From positions 62,001 through 126,000 of the forward strand of contig NZ_NKYE01000018.1 of the NCBI RefSeq assembly GCF_002262875.1: a stretch of DNA of 64,000 nucleotides, in the 5' to 3' direction. Both the position numbers and the translations under genes were made by a program. This stretch comes from Amycolatopsis antarctica (GTDB lineage Bacteria > Actinomycetota > Actinomycetes > Mycobacteriales > Pseudonocardiaceae). A model generated the notes under the pieces. That model was not told where the DNA came from, did no database searches, and saw only the letters and a program-made list of their open reading frames with translations. Positions 23,565-32,111 of this stretch are shown here, in pieces. Position 1 is the first letter of the stretch. The number at the start of each line of letters is the position of its first letter.

Positions 23565-24115
23565 GCACGCATCCGTATCCAGCGGGCGAACTGACGGAGA
23601 TGCGCTGCGCCGCGACCGACTACGCGGCGCACGGCTGGCTCATCTGCCCGGGTGCCCGGGTTCCGCAGCCCGGGTCTGGTGCCTCCGACGGCCGGTCTCT
23701 GCCCGAGGAGGCCAACTTGGTGTGCCGGGGCGGACCGCTGTCCAAAGACGAGGCGTTCGAGGCGTGGACGGATCGGCCGTGGCCCATTCTCCTGCGCCCG
23801 GGCGCAGTGGGAGTGCTCGATCTCGGTCCTGGCGATGGCCGGACCGAAGCGGTCCTGCGGAACGCCGGGTGCCTCGGACCGATCTTGGTCGGGCCGGGCT
23901 CGCGCTGGCACCTGATCGTCGAACACATCCCCGACCGGCGGGCTCGAGCGAGTCGAGTTCCGCGATCGGTGCGCGAGGGATGTCTCCTGCTGCCGCCGAG
24001 CCGGGTGCCGTCGTGGATCTCGCGCTGGCGGATCAGCCCGGAAGACACCGGCTGGTCCTTGCCCGACCACGCCAGCGCGCGGGCCGCGCTCAACGCCGGA
24101 ACACGAAGGGACTGA
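23558..24115 (+). CDS. Degenerate primase-polymerase N-domain-like protein
   Basis: A 185-residue protein whose layout follows the bifunctional primase/polymerase N-terminal domain. AATDYAAHGWLICPGAR matches the AxxYAxxGWxVxPxxP entry. EEAFEAWTDRPW matches the D-x-x-x-I-x-x-WW helix, and ILLRPGAVGVLDLGPGDGRT sits where the IGIxTGxxxxVLDVD strand should be. RWHLIVEH matches G-x-H-x-x-F. The DxD pair is not intact and no helicase follows, so polymerase activity is doubtful. Such domains are common in actinomycete integrative elements. The stop overlaps the next ATG (TGATG). Confidence 0.5.
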   Translation: MLSTHPYPAGELTEMRCAATDYAAHGWLICPGARVPQPGSGASDGRSLPEEANLVCRGGPLSKDEAFEAWTDRPWPILLRPGAVGVLDLGPGDGRTEAVLRNAGCLGPILVGPGSRWHLIVEHIPDRRARASRVPRSVREGCLLLPPSRVPSWISRWRISPEDTGWSLPDHASARAALNAGTRRD

Positions 24116-24609
24116 TGGGCATGTCCGTTACCTGCACGGCACCCCCGGCATCGGCCGGGGACACCGCAGCACGGTGGTGCGAGTACTACTGGGCCACGTG
24201 CGGGCTCCCCGCCCAACTCGTGGACGGCAACCGCATCGCCCTGCGCCTCGGCGGGCTACTCGGCGCGGTCACGATGCCTGCCGCGCTGGGCCGGAAGGTC
24301 GCGCCCAGCCTGCGGGTGCGGGCCATGCCCGCCCCGGCGCTGGCGCATCCCGGCGGGGAACGGTGGACGTTCCTGAGCGGCCCGGGCAGCGCGACGCTGG
24401 AGCACATGGCCGCGCTGGTCCCGATGGGCGTCAGCGTGGTCGGCGACAACGCTCTGGTGGTGCTGCCGTCGCCGGAGACCGAAGCGCTGGATCTGTGGCG
24501 CTGGGTCGACTGGCCCACCCGGGCCGATCTGCCCGCGCAGGCCGCGTTGCTGGCCACCACCCGCGCACTGGCTGCCTCGGTGCCCGCCGCTCGATCGGAG
24601 AAACCATGA
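24115..24609 (+). CDS. Unknown protein in coupled block
   Basis: A 164-residue product. A CEYYWATCGLPAQLVDGNRI motif near residue 20-40 precedes small-residue-rich segments: LGGLLGAVTMPAALGRKVAP, GERWTFLSGPGSATLEHMAA and VPMGVSVVGDNALVVLPSPE. The WTFLSGP and VVLPSP pattern echoes the neighbouring 22840 and 23558 products and the primase-polymerase domain outline, so these three may be diverged paralogues. The ATG at 24115 sits on the previous stop. Confidence 0.5.
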   Translation: MGMSVTCTAPPASAGDTAARWCEYYWATCGLPAQLVDGNRIALRLGGLLGAVTMPAALGRKVAPSLRVRAMPAPALAHPGGERWTFLSGPGSATLEHMAALVPMGVSVVGDNALVVLPSPETEALDLWRWVDWPTRADLPAQAALLATTRALAASVPAARSEKP

Positions 24610-24896
24610 CGCGCGCACCCTCGTTCGATACCGCCGAACCCACAACCGGGCTACGCAGCCGCGCGGAGGGCGCCGGGGTCGACCTGGCGTCCTGGTGGGC
24701 GCTGCGCCGGGCCGCGCGCGGAGGGCTGCGTCATCACGTCGGCGAGTTGTTCACCGACGGGGGCCGCGCGGTCCCGGAGTGGATCGCGCAGGCATATGCC
24801 GACCTGCTCGCGTCCGGCCATCTCGCCGACGATGCCGATCGGCCGCTCACGCTGACCGCGTCCGGGTCGGCGGCGCTGGCAGGAGGACAACCGTGA
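24606..24896 (+). CDS. Small winged-helix-like protein
   Basis: A 96-residue product with ATG overlapping the previous stop. After a flexible N-terminus, WWALRRAARGGLRHHVGELF is followed by PEWIAQAYADLLASGHLADD and LTLTASGSAALAGG. The helix-helix-then-LTxxG order resembles the end of winged-helix domains in MarR/PadR-type proteins. No ligand domain is present. DNA binding is plausible but not shown. Confidence 0.5.
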   Translation: MTRAPSFDTAEPTTGLRSRAEGAGVDLASWWALRRAARGGLRHHVGELFTDGGRAVPEWIAQAYADLLASGHLADDADRPLTLTASGSAALAGGQP

Positions 24897-25459
24897 GCCG
24901 GGCCAGCGTCGACCCGGAGCTGGCCGCGCTGCGCGGCGAGCTGATCGATCGTGCCGCCGCCGATCAGCGCGCCCGCGCCGAACTCGACCCGGTGGCTCCC
25001 ACACCCGAGCAATGGGAAACCGTTCACCGCGTCGACGAGCACAACGTGCGCTGGTTCGCGCCCATCGTGGCTGTGCACGGCTGGCCCGGCCGCCGCACCG
25101 TCGGTGTCGACGGCGCGCACGCCGCGTGGGTGCTGGCCCAGCACGCCCCCGCGCCCTACCGGGCCTGCTGGCTGCCGAAGTTGCGCGCCGCGGTGAAGAA
25201 CCGCGACGCCGCACCGCGCGATCTGGCGTTTCTGTCCGACCGGGTCGCGACCGATCAGGGCCGCCCGCAGCGCTACGGCACCCAGCGGTTGCGGCTCGGT
25301 ACCGAGGCCGCCGGCCGCCTCTATCCGCTGCACCGCCCAGCCGAAGTCAACCTCGCGCGCGCCGATGTCGGCCTCGACCCCTTGCCGGACTCCGCGATCA
25401 AGGCCGCGTACTCCAGCTTCGCCGAGATCACCACCGCGACCCGAGGCGGTTCACGATGA
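24893..25459 (+). CDS. DUF6624-like protein
   Basis: A 188-residue protein with the DUF6624 hallmarks: WETVHRVDEHNVRWFAPIVA, then HGWPGRRTVGVDGAHAAWVL, AQHAPAPYRACWLPKLRAAV and DLAFLSDRVATDQGRPQRYG followed by TQRL. The family occurs widely in bacteria without assigned function; the histidine in QHA and the DR and YGTQ motifs are its conserved features. GTG at 24893 overlaps the previous stop (GTGA). Confidence 0.72.
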   Translation: MSRASVDPELAALRGELIDRAAADQRARAELDPVAPTPEQWETVHRVDEHNVRWFAPIVAVHGWPGRRTVGVDGAHAAWVLAQHAPAPYRACWLPKLRAAVKNRDAAPRDLAFLSDRVATDQGRPQRYGTQRLRLGTEAAGRLYPLHRPAEVNLARADVGLDPLPDSAIKAAYSSFAEITTATRGGSR

Positions 25460-25698
25460 CCAACCTGCACTGGGGCGTCAGCCCCTACCACCCCGGGCGC
25501 GCGCATACCGCTTTGCCCGATACCGATGTCTCCGTGTGCACCCGGCACTTGCACGAGGGCCAGCTTGTGCTCGAATCTCTGGGTCCGCGCCGTCCAGCGA
25601 ACCTGCGGATCTGCCCGGAGTGCGCTGTGGAGACCATGGCGCTGCTGTACCCGCTTCCGACGCCGCACCGACGTACCGCCTTCGCGCAAGCGTCATAA
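25456..25698 (+). CDS. Small putative zinc-binding protein
   Basis: An 80-residue product ending the coupled block. It has C28-x-x-x-H32 (CTRHLH) and C53-x-x-C56 (ICPECAVE), which could form one zinc site. N-terminal NLHWGVSPYHPGRAHTALP is unfamiliar. The ATG overlaps the stop of the DUF6624 gene (ATGA), so it belongs to the same transcript. Confidence 0.55.
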   Translation: MTNLHWGVSPYHPGRAHTALPDTDVSVCTRHLHEGQLVLESLGPRRPANLRICPECAVETMALLYPLPTPHRRTAFAQAS

Positions 25699-26170
25699 CA
25701 CCTAGTGACAGCAGGTAGTTCTACTTGGTTGCACTGAGTAGTGTTGCTCGCCTCAATTAACCCGAAAGAAGTAATCGGTTACCCGGCAGTTGCATTGACT
25801 GGGAAGGTACGGGTATCCAGGAAAGATCGGGTGATCTTCCACGTGTGGGGAAAGGTCTTGCGCCGCAGGGCTGGATGAGCTGGGAAATCGCTCGTGAGCT
25901 GTGACTGGTGGCTGTCGCACGGCTTCAGGGTGTGATGGTGGCGAGGCGCCCCGGCGAGGGCGTTGGGGTAGTGACTGCCTGTCATCGACGTGTTGGTCAC
26001 TCCGCGTGTCGGCGCGGGATAACGAATCTCGGCTGTCGCGGTCGTCGCTCCCACCTAATGATGCGGACGTCCGATCCGGTCCCACAGCCTGCGGCCCGTT
26101 CTCGGACGGCGTCGCGACGCTCTGCTCCGCAACAAGCGGCTGTAGCGCGTCGATCTATCCAGGGGGAGAC
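25699..26170. other. Intergenic region upstream of the STAND regulator
   Basis: A 472-base region with locally low GC (25700-25850). It contains a near-perfect hairpin around AAGATC-GGGT-GATCTT (about 25823-25838). A possible promoter has TTGCAT and TATCCA 18 bases apart near 25790-25820. The 3' part is open on the plus strand in frame with the downstream gene but lacks ribosome sites before AGGGGGA at 26161. Confidence 0.4.
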
Positions 26171-28483
26171 GTGGAATTGAGGTCCATCAACGCTTTCGCG
26201 GAGGCGGTACACCGGCTGCGTCGCCGGCGCGGCATGACGCTCGACGACATCGCGGGCCAGACCACCTACAGCGCGAGCTACCTGTCGAAGATCCTGCACG
26301 GTGTGCGGCCTCTGGCACCGGGGCTGGTACGCGAAGTCGATCGCGCGCTCGGCGCCGACGGCGAGCTGGAACAGCTCGCCCACGAGCAGGACGAGATTCG
26401 CCGGGCCCCCGCTCGGCCGATGCAACTGCCACCTGCCGCCGCAGACTTCGTCGGCCGCGCGAACTATCTGCACCGGCTCGACGCCGCTCTCATCGAGCAT
26501 GTCCGTCCGGGAGCTGCGGTCACCGCGGTCATCGAGGGCGGCCTCTGGGTCGGCAAGACCTCACTGGCGTTGCACTGGGCCGCGCGGGTGCAGAACCGCT
26601 TCGACGGTGGCTGCTTGTTCGCCGACCTGCGTGGGCTGGCCCCCGGGCGGGCCGTCGACCCCGGCGATGTCCTGGACGGCTTCCTGCATGCGCTCGGAGC
26701 CGGTGCCGACGCGTTGCACGGCACGATCGACGAACGCGCCGCCCGCTACCGCTCGCTGCTGGCCGCACGTCCGGCCATCGTGGTGCTGGACAACATCGCC
26801 AGCTATGACCAGGTGCGGCACTTGCTGCCCGGCGCGGGCAGCGTGGTGGTGCTGACCAGCCGCGAGCACCAGCCCTCGCTGTTGCTGCACAGCGGCGGCC
26901 TGCACATCGACTTGCCCCCGTTGTCGCCCGAGGAAGCCCTGACCCTGCTGCGCAGGCGCGCTGGCGATGCGCGTGTCGAGGTCGAGCGCGAGGCCGCCGA
27001 GGCGATCGTGCGCCGCTGCGGCCGGCTGCCGATGGCGGTGCTCATCGCTGCCGAACGTATCCAACAGCATCCGCACGACTCGCTGCAGAGCCTGGCCGAC
27101 CGGCTCGGCAGCGAGAAACGGCGCCTGGACGTGTTCACCTCGTCGGATCCCACGGTGAACATCCATGGTGTGATCGACCTGTCCTATCTCGCGCTAGCGC
27201 CGCTGCAGCAGCGGGTGTTCCGGCTTGCCGGCATCATCCCTGTCCCGCTACTGAGCGCCGAGGCCGTCGCTGCCCAGACCGGACTTGACGTCGGCACCGT
27301 CCGCGAAGTGTTGGACGTCCTGCGCCACGCCCACCTGCTCGACGACGCCTACGTTGGCGCCGGACGCCTCTGGATGAACCACCTTTTGCGCGCCTACGCC
27401 TACCAGCGCGCCGTCGTCGAAGACTCCCTCGACGAGGTGGCGCGGGCCCGCTATCGGCTCCTGCGCTGGTATGTCACGACCGCCTGGAAGGCCGGCAACG
27501 CCCTGACCCCCAACTGGGCCGGTTCCGGGCTCACGCTCGACATCGAACCCGACACCACCACGACCATCCCGGAGGTTGCCGCGCCGTTCGCCCTGGGGGA
27601 CTACCATGGCGCGCTGGCCTGGTGCGAAACCGAAGTGATCACCGCGCTCGAAGTCGCTCGCCATGCCCGGGCCATCGGCGCTGGAGATGCTGCCTGGATG
27701 CTTCCTGCCTTCTTTCTGCCCTACTTCTACCTGACCAAGAACTGGAGCACCTGGCTCACCGCGGCCACCGAAGGACTCGCCGCCGCGCAAGCCCTCGACA
27801 GCACCCCGGGCATCGCCCGCTGCACCCAGAGCCTCGGCTGGGTCCTGCACGAACTCGGGCGCACCGAGGAAGGCATCGACCACCTCCGGCGTGCGGTCGG
27901 CCTGCAAATCGAGCTGAACGACGACCGGGGCCGCGCATGGAGCGAGTTCGGCCTCGCCGCCGCCTACAGCGCCCTCGACCGCCACGACGACGCGCAAGCC
28001 AGCTACGAGCTGGCCGAGACGATCTTCGCGCGCGTCGGCCTCGACCTCGGCGTCGCCGTCGCTCGCGCCATGCTCTCCGGAGTGCACCAGAATTTGGGCA
28101 AGACCGACGACGCTCGCGCACTCGCCGAGGACGCGCTTGCCCGCGCTCTGGCGCTCGCTCCGAAGCAACCGGTCGCCAGCCTCGCTCATCACCAACTGGG
28201 CTTGGTCCTGCTGCAACAGCACCAGCCACGAGCTGCACTGACCCACTTCGATGCGGCCTTGGTCGTCCGCCGTATCGGACACGAACGCTGGGGTCAGGCT
28301 GAAACCCTCGTGGCCCGGGGCGAAACGCTGACCAAACTCGGCGACCCCGAAGGAGCGCGCGCTTCCTACCGCGCCGCGGGGGAGATTCTCGAATCACTGC
28401 AGGACCCGCGTGCGCTCGATATCCAGGCCCAGATCGCCACGATCAACGTGTGCCTGAGTACTCGCGACGAGCCCGGTACTTGA
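26171..28483 (+). CDS. STAND-type regulator: XRE HTH, NB-ARC-like NTPase, TPR repeats
   Basis: A 770-residue signalling protein. Residues 1-70 form an XRE domain (EAVHRLRRRRGMTLDDIAGQ then TTYSASYLSKILHGVRPLAP). The NTPase starts near 100. Its Walker A is VIEGGLWVGKTSLALHWAAR, an unusual GGLWVGKTS; Walker B is RPAIVVLDNI, and GSVVVLTSREH is the sensor-like strand. RCGRLPMAVLIAAERI is the GLP-like motif of NB-ARC proteins. A winged-helix segment leads to TPR-like helical repeats from about 490 to the end. STAND proteins switch on ATP-driven oligomerisation after ligand sensing. GTG at 26171 follows AGGGGGA. A strong terminator lies 40 bases downstream. Confidence 0.85.
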   Translation: MELRSINAFAEAVHRLRRRRGMTLDDIAGQTTYSASYLSKILHGVRPLAPGLVREVDRALGADGELEQLAHEQDEIRRAPARPMQLPPAAADFVGRANYLHRLDAALIEHVRPGAAVTAVIEGGLWVGKTSLALHWAARVQNRFDGGCLFADLRGLAPGRAVDPGDVLDGFLHALGAGADALHGTIDERAARYRSLLAARPAIVVLDNIASYDQVRHLLPGAGSVVVLTSREHQPSLLLHSGGLHIDLPPLSPEEALTLLRRRAGDARVEVEREAAEAIVRRCGRLPMAVLIAAERIQQHPHDSLQSLADRLGSEKRRLDVFTSSDPTVNIHGVIDLSYLALAPLQQRVFRLAGIIPVPLLSAEAVAAQTGLDVGTVREVLDVLRHAHLLDDAYVGAGRLWMNHLLRAYAYQRAVVEDSLDEVARARYRLLRWYVTTAWKAGNALTPNWAGSGLTLDIEPDTTTTIPEVAAPFALGDYHGALAWCETEVITALEVARHARAIGAGDAAWMLPAFFLPYFYLTKNWSTWLTAATEGLAAAQALDSTPGIARCTQSLGWVLHELGRTEEGIDHLRRAVGLQIELNDDRGRAWSEFGLAAAYSALDRHDDAQASYELAETIFARVGLDLGVAVARAMLSGVHQNLGKTDDARALAEDALARALALAPKQPVASLAHHQLGLVLLQQHQPRAALTHFDAALVVRRIGHERWGQAETLVARGETLTKLGDPEGARASYRAAGEILESLQDPRALDIQAQIATINVCLSTRDEPGT

Positions 28484-28522
28484 GTTACCCAGGCCATAAC
28501 GCTGTTACTCCGCCCAAAACGC

Positions 28523-28554
28523 AGTAGGGATTCGGGGCACCCCGAATCCCTACT
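28523..28554 (+). terminator. Strong intrinsic terminator-like hairpin
   Basis: A perfect 14-base stem AGTAGGGATTCGGG / CCCGAATCCCTACT with a GCAC loop, 40 bases after the STAND gene stop. No T-run follows, which is common for actinomycete terminators. Confidence 0.75.
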
Positions 28555-28672
28555 GGTGCGGTGTAGTTCTATGCCGATACGCTCGTCCGCGCGAGCATCA
28601 AAAGTAACAGCATGTGCCGATGCGGGCACGCGATGTCGTCAAACCCTCGGATAGATGAAAATCGTTTTCGCC

Positions 28673-28715
28673 TGGACAAAACGAGCACAAAACCAGCACA
28701 AAAAGAGCACAAAAC
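28673..28715. repeat. 11-bp phased direct repeats (AGCACAAAA)
   Basis: AGCACAAAA occurs at 28684, 28695 and 28706, exactly 11 bases apart; a weaker first copy TGGACAAAAC lies one period earlier. Each unit ends in an A-tract, so the tracts fall on one helix face and should bend the DNA. They lie in the noncoding leader ahead of the Tad locus and may be a cooperative binding site. Confidence 0.6.
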
Positions 28716-28792
28716 TGTCCTGAGACTATCGGGCTCGGACGCGTTCTCGTTGCTCCATTGTGGAGGCATGCGAACCGAGCCACCTCCCGGAA

Positions 28793-28876
28793 CCGTCGAT
28801 CCAGTCGGGGGATCGACGGCGCCCCGCCCGGTCTCGCTGGCCGGGGTGACACTCCTCCCCCTAGGTGTCACCCCGG
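28793..28876. promoter_or_regulatory. Two consecutive strong hairpins in the Tad-locus leader
   Basis: Hairpin one: CCGTCGATCC (28793-28802) and GGATCGACGG (28810-28819) with a 7-base loop. Hairpin two: CCGGGGTGACAC (28841-28852) and GTGTCACCCCGG (28865-28876) with a pyrimidine-rich 12-base loop. Both stems are perfect. They could terminate, attenuate or protect a transcript, or be protein sites. Confidence 0.5.
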
Positions 28877-29250
28877 CGTCCGGAACTCAATCCGAGTATC
28901 CCTTCAACGCGGATATTCCGAGAAGTCACAACATTTTCCTGGAGTCCATATCCGCATTTTTCTCACAGCGTCGTCTCCTTATTCTCGTTACCGGTCGCTT
29001 CGCGATGTCACCTCCAGAATTCCAACGGCTCTTCTCGATGCCTGTGGCCATTTCGCAGATTGTTTCAATCACGTCAACGTGCGCCGATTCCGTCTGTGAA
29101 TCATCACGGTTCGGCGGTCAACAGCACCTGACTTCGGGCGCCGAGTCGCGCTCGGACCGACCGGTGCGGCGGTTCGCCAGGACTCCAGCCTCCGGGTCCA
29201 CTGGACCGTCGCCCCATCCCGAGCCCCACCGTCCTGGACGGAGCACACCG
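28877..29250. other. Noncoding leader upstream of the Tad locus
   Basis: A 374-base stretch with lower GC between the hairpins and the next gene. Its frames have unbiased codon positions. I see no confident promoter; GGACGGAGC ends just before the ATG at 29251. Confidence 0.35.
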
Positions 29251-29655
29251 ATGGCGCACTTCCTCCTTCTTTGCTCCCATACGCGTGCACTCGATGAAAT
29301 CGGCGACACCGAACTCACCGAACTCGCCGAGAACCCCGAGGTCATTCCCAGCTACGCATGGTGCGACCGGTGCGTCACCTGGCAGCCCGTCGCCGAACTC
29401 GTCACCACGCCCGCCCTGCCCCCGAGTCTCCACGCTTTTGTCCAAGCGACCGACCTGGAACCCATGACCGACCCGTCCGCCACCGCCGCGAGGACCAGCC
29501 TGACCGTTTCCGGTCCACGCCTCGACGAGATCCCGGAAACAGCTGGCGCCGAACCCCGGCCTGGTGTGGAAGACGTAGGGGTGTCCGTGCCTTCCACACC
29601 GCCTACGGCCGGACGACACCGCAGTTCCTCCCGATCGGAGCAGTACGCGCGATGA
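29251..29655 (+). CDS. Small protein with CxxC motif at the head of the Tad locus
   Basis: A 134-residue product. The first 50 residues look folded: MAHFLLLCSHTRALDEIGDT, then ELTELAENPEVIPSYAWCDR and CVTWQPVAEL. Together C8-S-H and C43-D-R-C46 could bind zinc. The rest is Pro/Thr/Ser-rich and probably disordered. Codon third positions are strongly biased. GGACGGAG lies upstream of the ATG at 29251. It precedes the prepilin peptidase gene by 144 bases. No family recognised. Confidence 0.55.
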   Translation: MAHFLLLCSHTRALDEIGDTELTELAENPEVIPSYAWCDRCVTWQPVAELVTTPALPPSLHAFVQATDLEPMTDPSATAARTSLTVSGPRLDEIPETAGAEPRPGVEDVGVSVPSTPPTAGRHRSSSRSEQYAR

Positions 29656-29799
29656 CTCCAGGTACCTATTACGCGCGGATCGTCACGATCAGTGCCGATC
29701 TGTCCCTCGACCACGACGAGGAGCAGCACAACCGCGGCGCGAGCCAGGCCGAATGCTGCGGCCCACGCCAGCGCCTTCGTGCTCGTCTTGGAGGTGTTG

Positions 29800-30441
29800 A
29801 TGATGTCGATCCTGGTGCCTGCGGTCGGAGCCGCGAGTATCGCGGCGGGACCAGTGTTGCTCGCGGCGACGGAACGAACGACCGGCACGGTGGTTGTCAC
29901 CGGCCGGCTGGCACGCTTCACACTTCCCGCGGCGATGTCGCTGATGACGGCAGTGCTGTGTTGGGCTGGACTGTCTCGACTCGGCGCGACACCGATCTGG
30001 CTGGCGTGGTGCTGGGCGTGCGCATTGGGATGCGGCCTGGCACTCACGGACCTATGTTGCCGAAGGTTGCCGTTTCCGCTGGTGGCAGCGCTGGCGGGCG
30101 GAGGCGCTGTGTTCTTGCTCTGCGCCACGGTGAGCGATGGAACCTGGTTCCGGTTTGGCTTCGCCTGCATGTCGATGGTGGCCGTGCTCGGTCTTGCTTT
30201 GCTGATCCAGGTGTGCGCGCCGGAACATACAGGGGGCGGCGATACCGCGCTGTACGCCGCGCTCGCGCTGTATCTCGGCTGGTTCGGGTGGGATGGCCTG
30301 TTGCGCGGCCTGCTGGTCGCGAGCGGGCTTACGGCCCTGGTCGCCCTTGCGGTAGCAGTGTCGTCCAGAAGTGTGAATTCGCGGTTCCCTGCAGGTCCAC
30401 CACTGCTCGCCGGCGCGCTGGTAAGCATTCTGTTGACATAG
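29800..30441 (+). CDS. tadV: Prepilin peptidase (A24 family, TadV/CpaA type)
   Basis: A 213-residue membrane aspartyl protease that removes the leader of Flp-type prepilins. The two catalytic aspartates are visible in LALTDLCCRRLPFPLVAALA and in the GxGD-type motif HTGGGDTALYAALALYLGWF. About six hydrophobic segments cover the protein, starting MMSILVPAVGAASIAAGPVL. The N-terminal methyltransferase domain of larger PilD enzymes is absent, as expected for Tad systems. TTGGAGG sits just upstream; start at 29800 or 29803. The adjacent Tad genes give the context. Confidence 0.85.
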   Translation: MMSILVPAVGAASIAAGPVLLAATERTTGTVVVTGRLARFTLPAAMSLMTAVLCWAGLSRLGATPIWLAWCWACALGCGLALTDLCCRRLPFPLVAALAGGGAVFLLCATVSDGTWFRFGFACMSMVAVLGLALLIQVCAPEHTGGGDTALYAALALYLGWFGWDGLLRGLLVASGLTALVALAVAVSSRSVNSRFPAGPPLLAGALVSILLT

Positions 30442-30509
30442 GCGCATGGCGGCCTGCGCAGGCGTGGGTCGGCATGGACATCGGCATCGGGAACACTGGG
30501 GAGGACCTT

Positions 30510-31070
30510 GTGAGCAACATCGGTACCCATCGTCAGCGACTGAACGTCGTCCTGGCTGGCGCCTTTGCCATGTTGCTGACGGGGTGCAGTGGCGAGAACA
30601 ACTCGGCACAGCCGCCATCGTCTTCGCCGAACCTAACCGCGCCGTCACAGGCACCGACCTCTTCCGGCCAAGACGAACGCACCGCGGTCGAAACCGCCTA
30701 CGCCCAATTCTGGGTCAGCACGTTCCATGCCAGTGACAAGCCGGAGAACACCTGGCATGACGTAGTGGCTGCGGTAGCAGTCGACCCTCAGCTCACCACC
30801 ACCTTGAACGCGATGCAATCTCAGAAACAGGCCGGGATCAAGGTCTATGGCGATGTCACTGCGCGCATCGTGTCAGTTCAGATCACCGGCGCTTCTGCGA
30901 AAGTAGTCGACTGCCAAGACGGTTCAAAAGCAGGCCAGGCGGACGCCAAGACTGGTGATCGAAAGACCGTCGGCGTGCCGCGGAATCCAGTCAATGCGGA
31001 TCTTAAACGCGACAGCACCGACAGCCAGTGGAAGGTTGCTCAAGTCACGTTCCCCGGCGGGACCTGCTGA
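30510..31070 (+). CDS. Lipoprotein
   Basis: A 186-residue exported protein. The N-terminus RQRLNVVLAGAFAMLLTGCS has a lipobox LLTGC, so cleavage and lipidation should occur at that cysteine. A Ser/Pro/Thr-rich linker follows (NSAQPPSSSPNLTAPSQAP). The domain after it, ERTAVETAYAQFWVSTFHAS, then QAGIKVYGDVTARIVSVQIT and WKVAQVTFPGG, resembles NTF2-like lipoproteins common beside actinomycete Tad loci. GTG at 30510 follows GGGGAGGA. Its stop overlaps the next ATG (TGATG). Probably a pilus-locus accessory on the outer face of the membrane. Confidence 0.78.
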   Translation: MSNIGTHRQRLNVVLAGAFAMLLTGCSGENNSAQPPSSSPNLTAPSQAPTSSGQDERTAVETAYAQFWVSTFHASDKPENTWHDVVAAVAVDPQLTTTLNAMQSQKQAGIKVYGDVTARIVSVQITGASAKVVDCQDGSKAGQADAKTGDRKTVGVPRNPVNADLKRDSTDSQWKVAQVTFPGGTC

Positions 31071-32035
31071 TGGTTCGCCGACGTATCGCGCAAGTCCTCA
31101 CAGGCGTGCTGTGCCTGGGCGGGATATCAGTGGCGGGCCTGCCGGCACCAGCCCAGGCAGATCCGCCGCCGCCCAGCAATGACGATGGTCAGGTCATCGT
31201 CGTTCCGGGCGACCTTTCTGGTCTGGTCGCCCCGCCACACATCGACATGCGGGCCTTGGAGCAGCGAGGCCAGGCGCCCGTACGGCCGGGGAGTCCGGGA
31301 AGGAAGTCGGCCGGCACCGGTCAAGATCGGCAGGCCGCGGCCGGCTCGAGTGATGCTGCAGATTCGCCGAGCGGGATTCCTCCGGGTTGTTTTCTCGGTG
31401 GTTTCGGTGTCGGGGGTGCCCCCGGTGCTGGTCGGCCGGGTGGTAGCGCGTTCGGGATGCGGTGTTTGCCGCCTCTTCCCGCGGACGCCCCGGCGCCACC
31501 AGGTGCGCCTGCAGCGCCGCCGTTGCCGACTCCGGCGGAGCTGGCGGCGCAGGCGTTCGAGCAGTTGCAGCTGCCGTTGCCGGTGCCGCGGCATTCACCG
31601 GACGTGCGGCTGCCGGACGGGCGGGACGCCACGATCGTCGGCGAGAACACCTGGGTGTGGACCGATCGTGGGGTGTGGCATCCGGCCGTGCAGCGGGTGG
31701 AGGTCGGCCCGGTGTGGGCCGAGGTGACCGCAACACCGGTCGGCATGACGTTCAACTCAGGCACGGGCGGTTCGATGACATGTTCGGGACCGGGCACACC
31801 GTACGACCGCTCCTTTGGTCTGCACGCGGCAAGCCCGGATTGCGGGTTCGTCTACACCCGCTCGTCGGTGGGCCAACCGAATGATCAGGCCAGCGCGGAG
31901 TGGGCGATCCAGTGGTCGGTGAGCTGGGTCGGATCGGACGGAACCGCTGACGTCGGTGGGGACTTCCCGCAGATGCAGTCCCGGGCCGGGGCTAGCTTCG
32001 CGGTTGCCGAGGTACAGGCTCTGCGCGCGAACTAG
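31070..32035 (+). CDS. Secreted Tad-locus accessory protein
   Basis: A 321-residue exported protein. The signal peptide MVRRRIAQVLTGVLCLGGIS continues VAGLPAPAQA, with cleavage after AQA. A long Pro/Gly/Ala-rich region follows up to about residue 175. A globular C-terminal domain then has WVWTDRGVWHPAVQRVEVGP, TATPVGMTFNSGTGG, DCGFVYTRSS and AEWAIQWSVSWVG. The paired tryptophans and two cysteines (MTCSGPG, PDCGFVY) suggest a beta-rich extracellular domain. Proteins of this shape accompany Tad loci in actinomycetes, but I know no defined function. Confidence 0.65.
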   Translation: MVRRRIAQVLTGVLCLGGISVAGLPAPAQADPPPPSNDDGQVIVVPGDLSGLVAPPHIDMRALEQRGQAPVRPGSPGRKSAGTGQDRQAAAGSSDAADSPSGIPPGCFLGGFGVGGAPGAGRPGGSAFGMRCLPPLPADAPAPPGAPAAPPLPTPAELAAQAFEQLQLPLPVPRHSPDVRLPDGRDATIVGENTWVWTDRGVWHPAVQRVEVGPVWAEVTATPVGMTFNSGTGGSMTCSGPGTPYDRSFGLHAASPDCGFVYTRSSVGQPNDQASAEWAIQWSVSWVGSDGTADVGGDFPQMQSRAGASFAVAEVQALRAN

Positions 32036-32111
32036 CGGTCGTGAATGCGATATCCGCATTCTGTCGGACATAAGAAAACTGTATTTCTGAGAATGGGTAA
32101 GGAGTTGCCCA

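Noticed and set aside
28612-29250. Upstream in-frame extension of the CxxC protein
   Set aside because: It would translate through phased repeats and two strong hairpins with no codon bias; the ATG at 29251 is preferred.
29358-30509. Long open frame running into the lipoprotein gene, and an antisense frame over 29352-30530
   Set aside because: Both overlap the prepilin peptidase gene, whose catalytic motifs are clear. A hydrophobic antisense stretch near 29690-29790 is intriguing but has no start or ribosome site.
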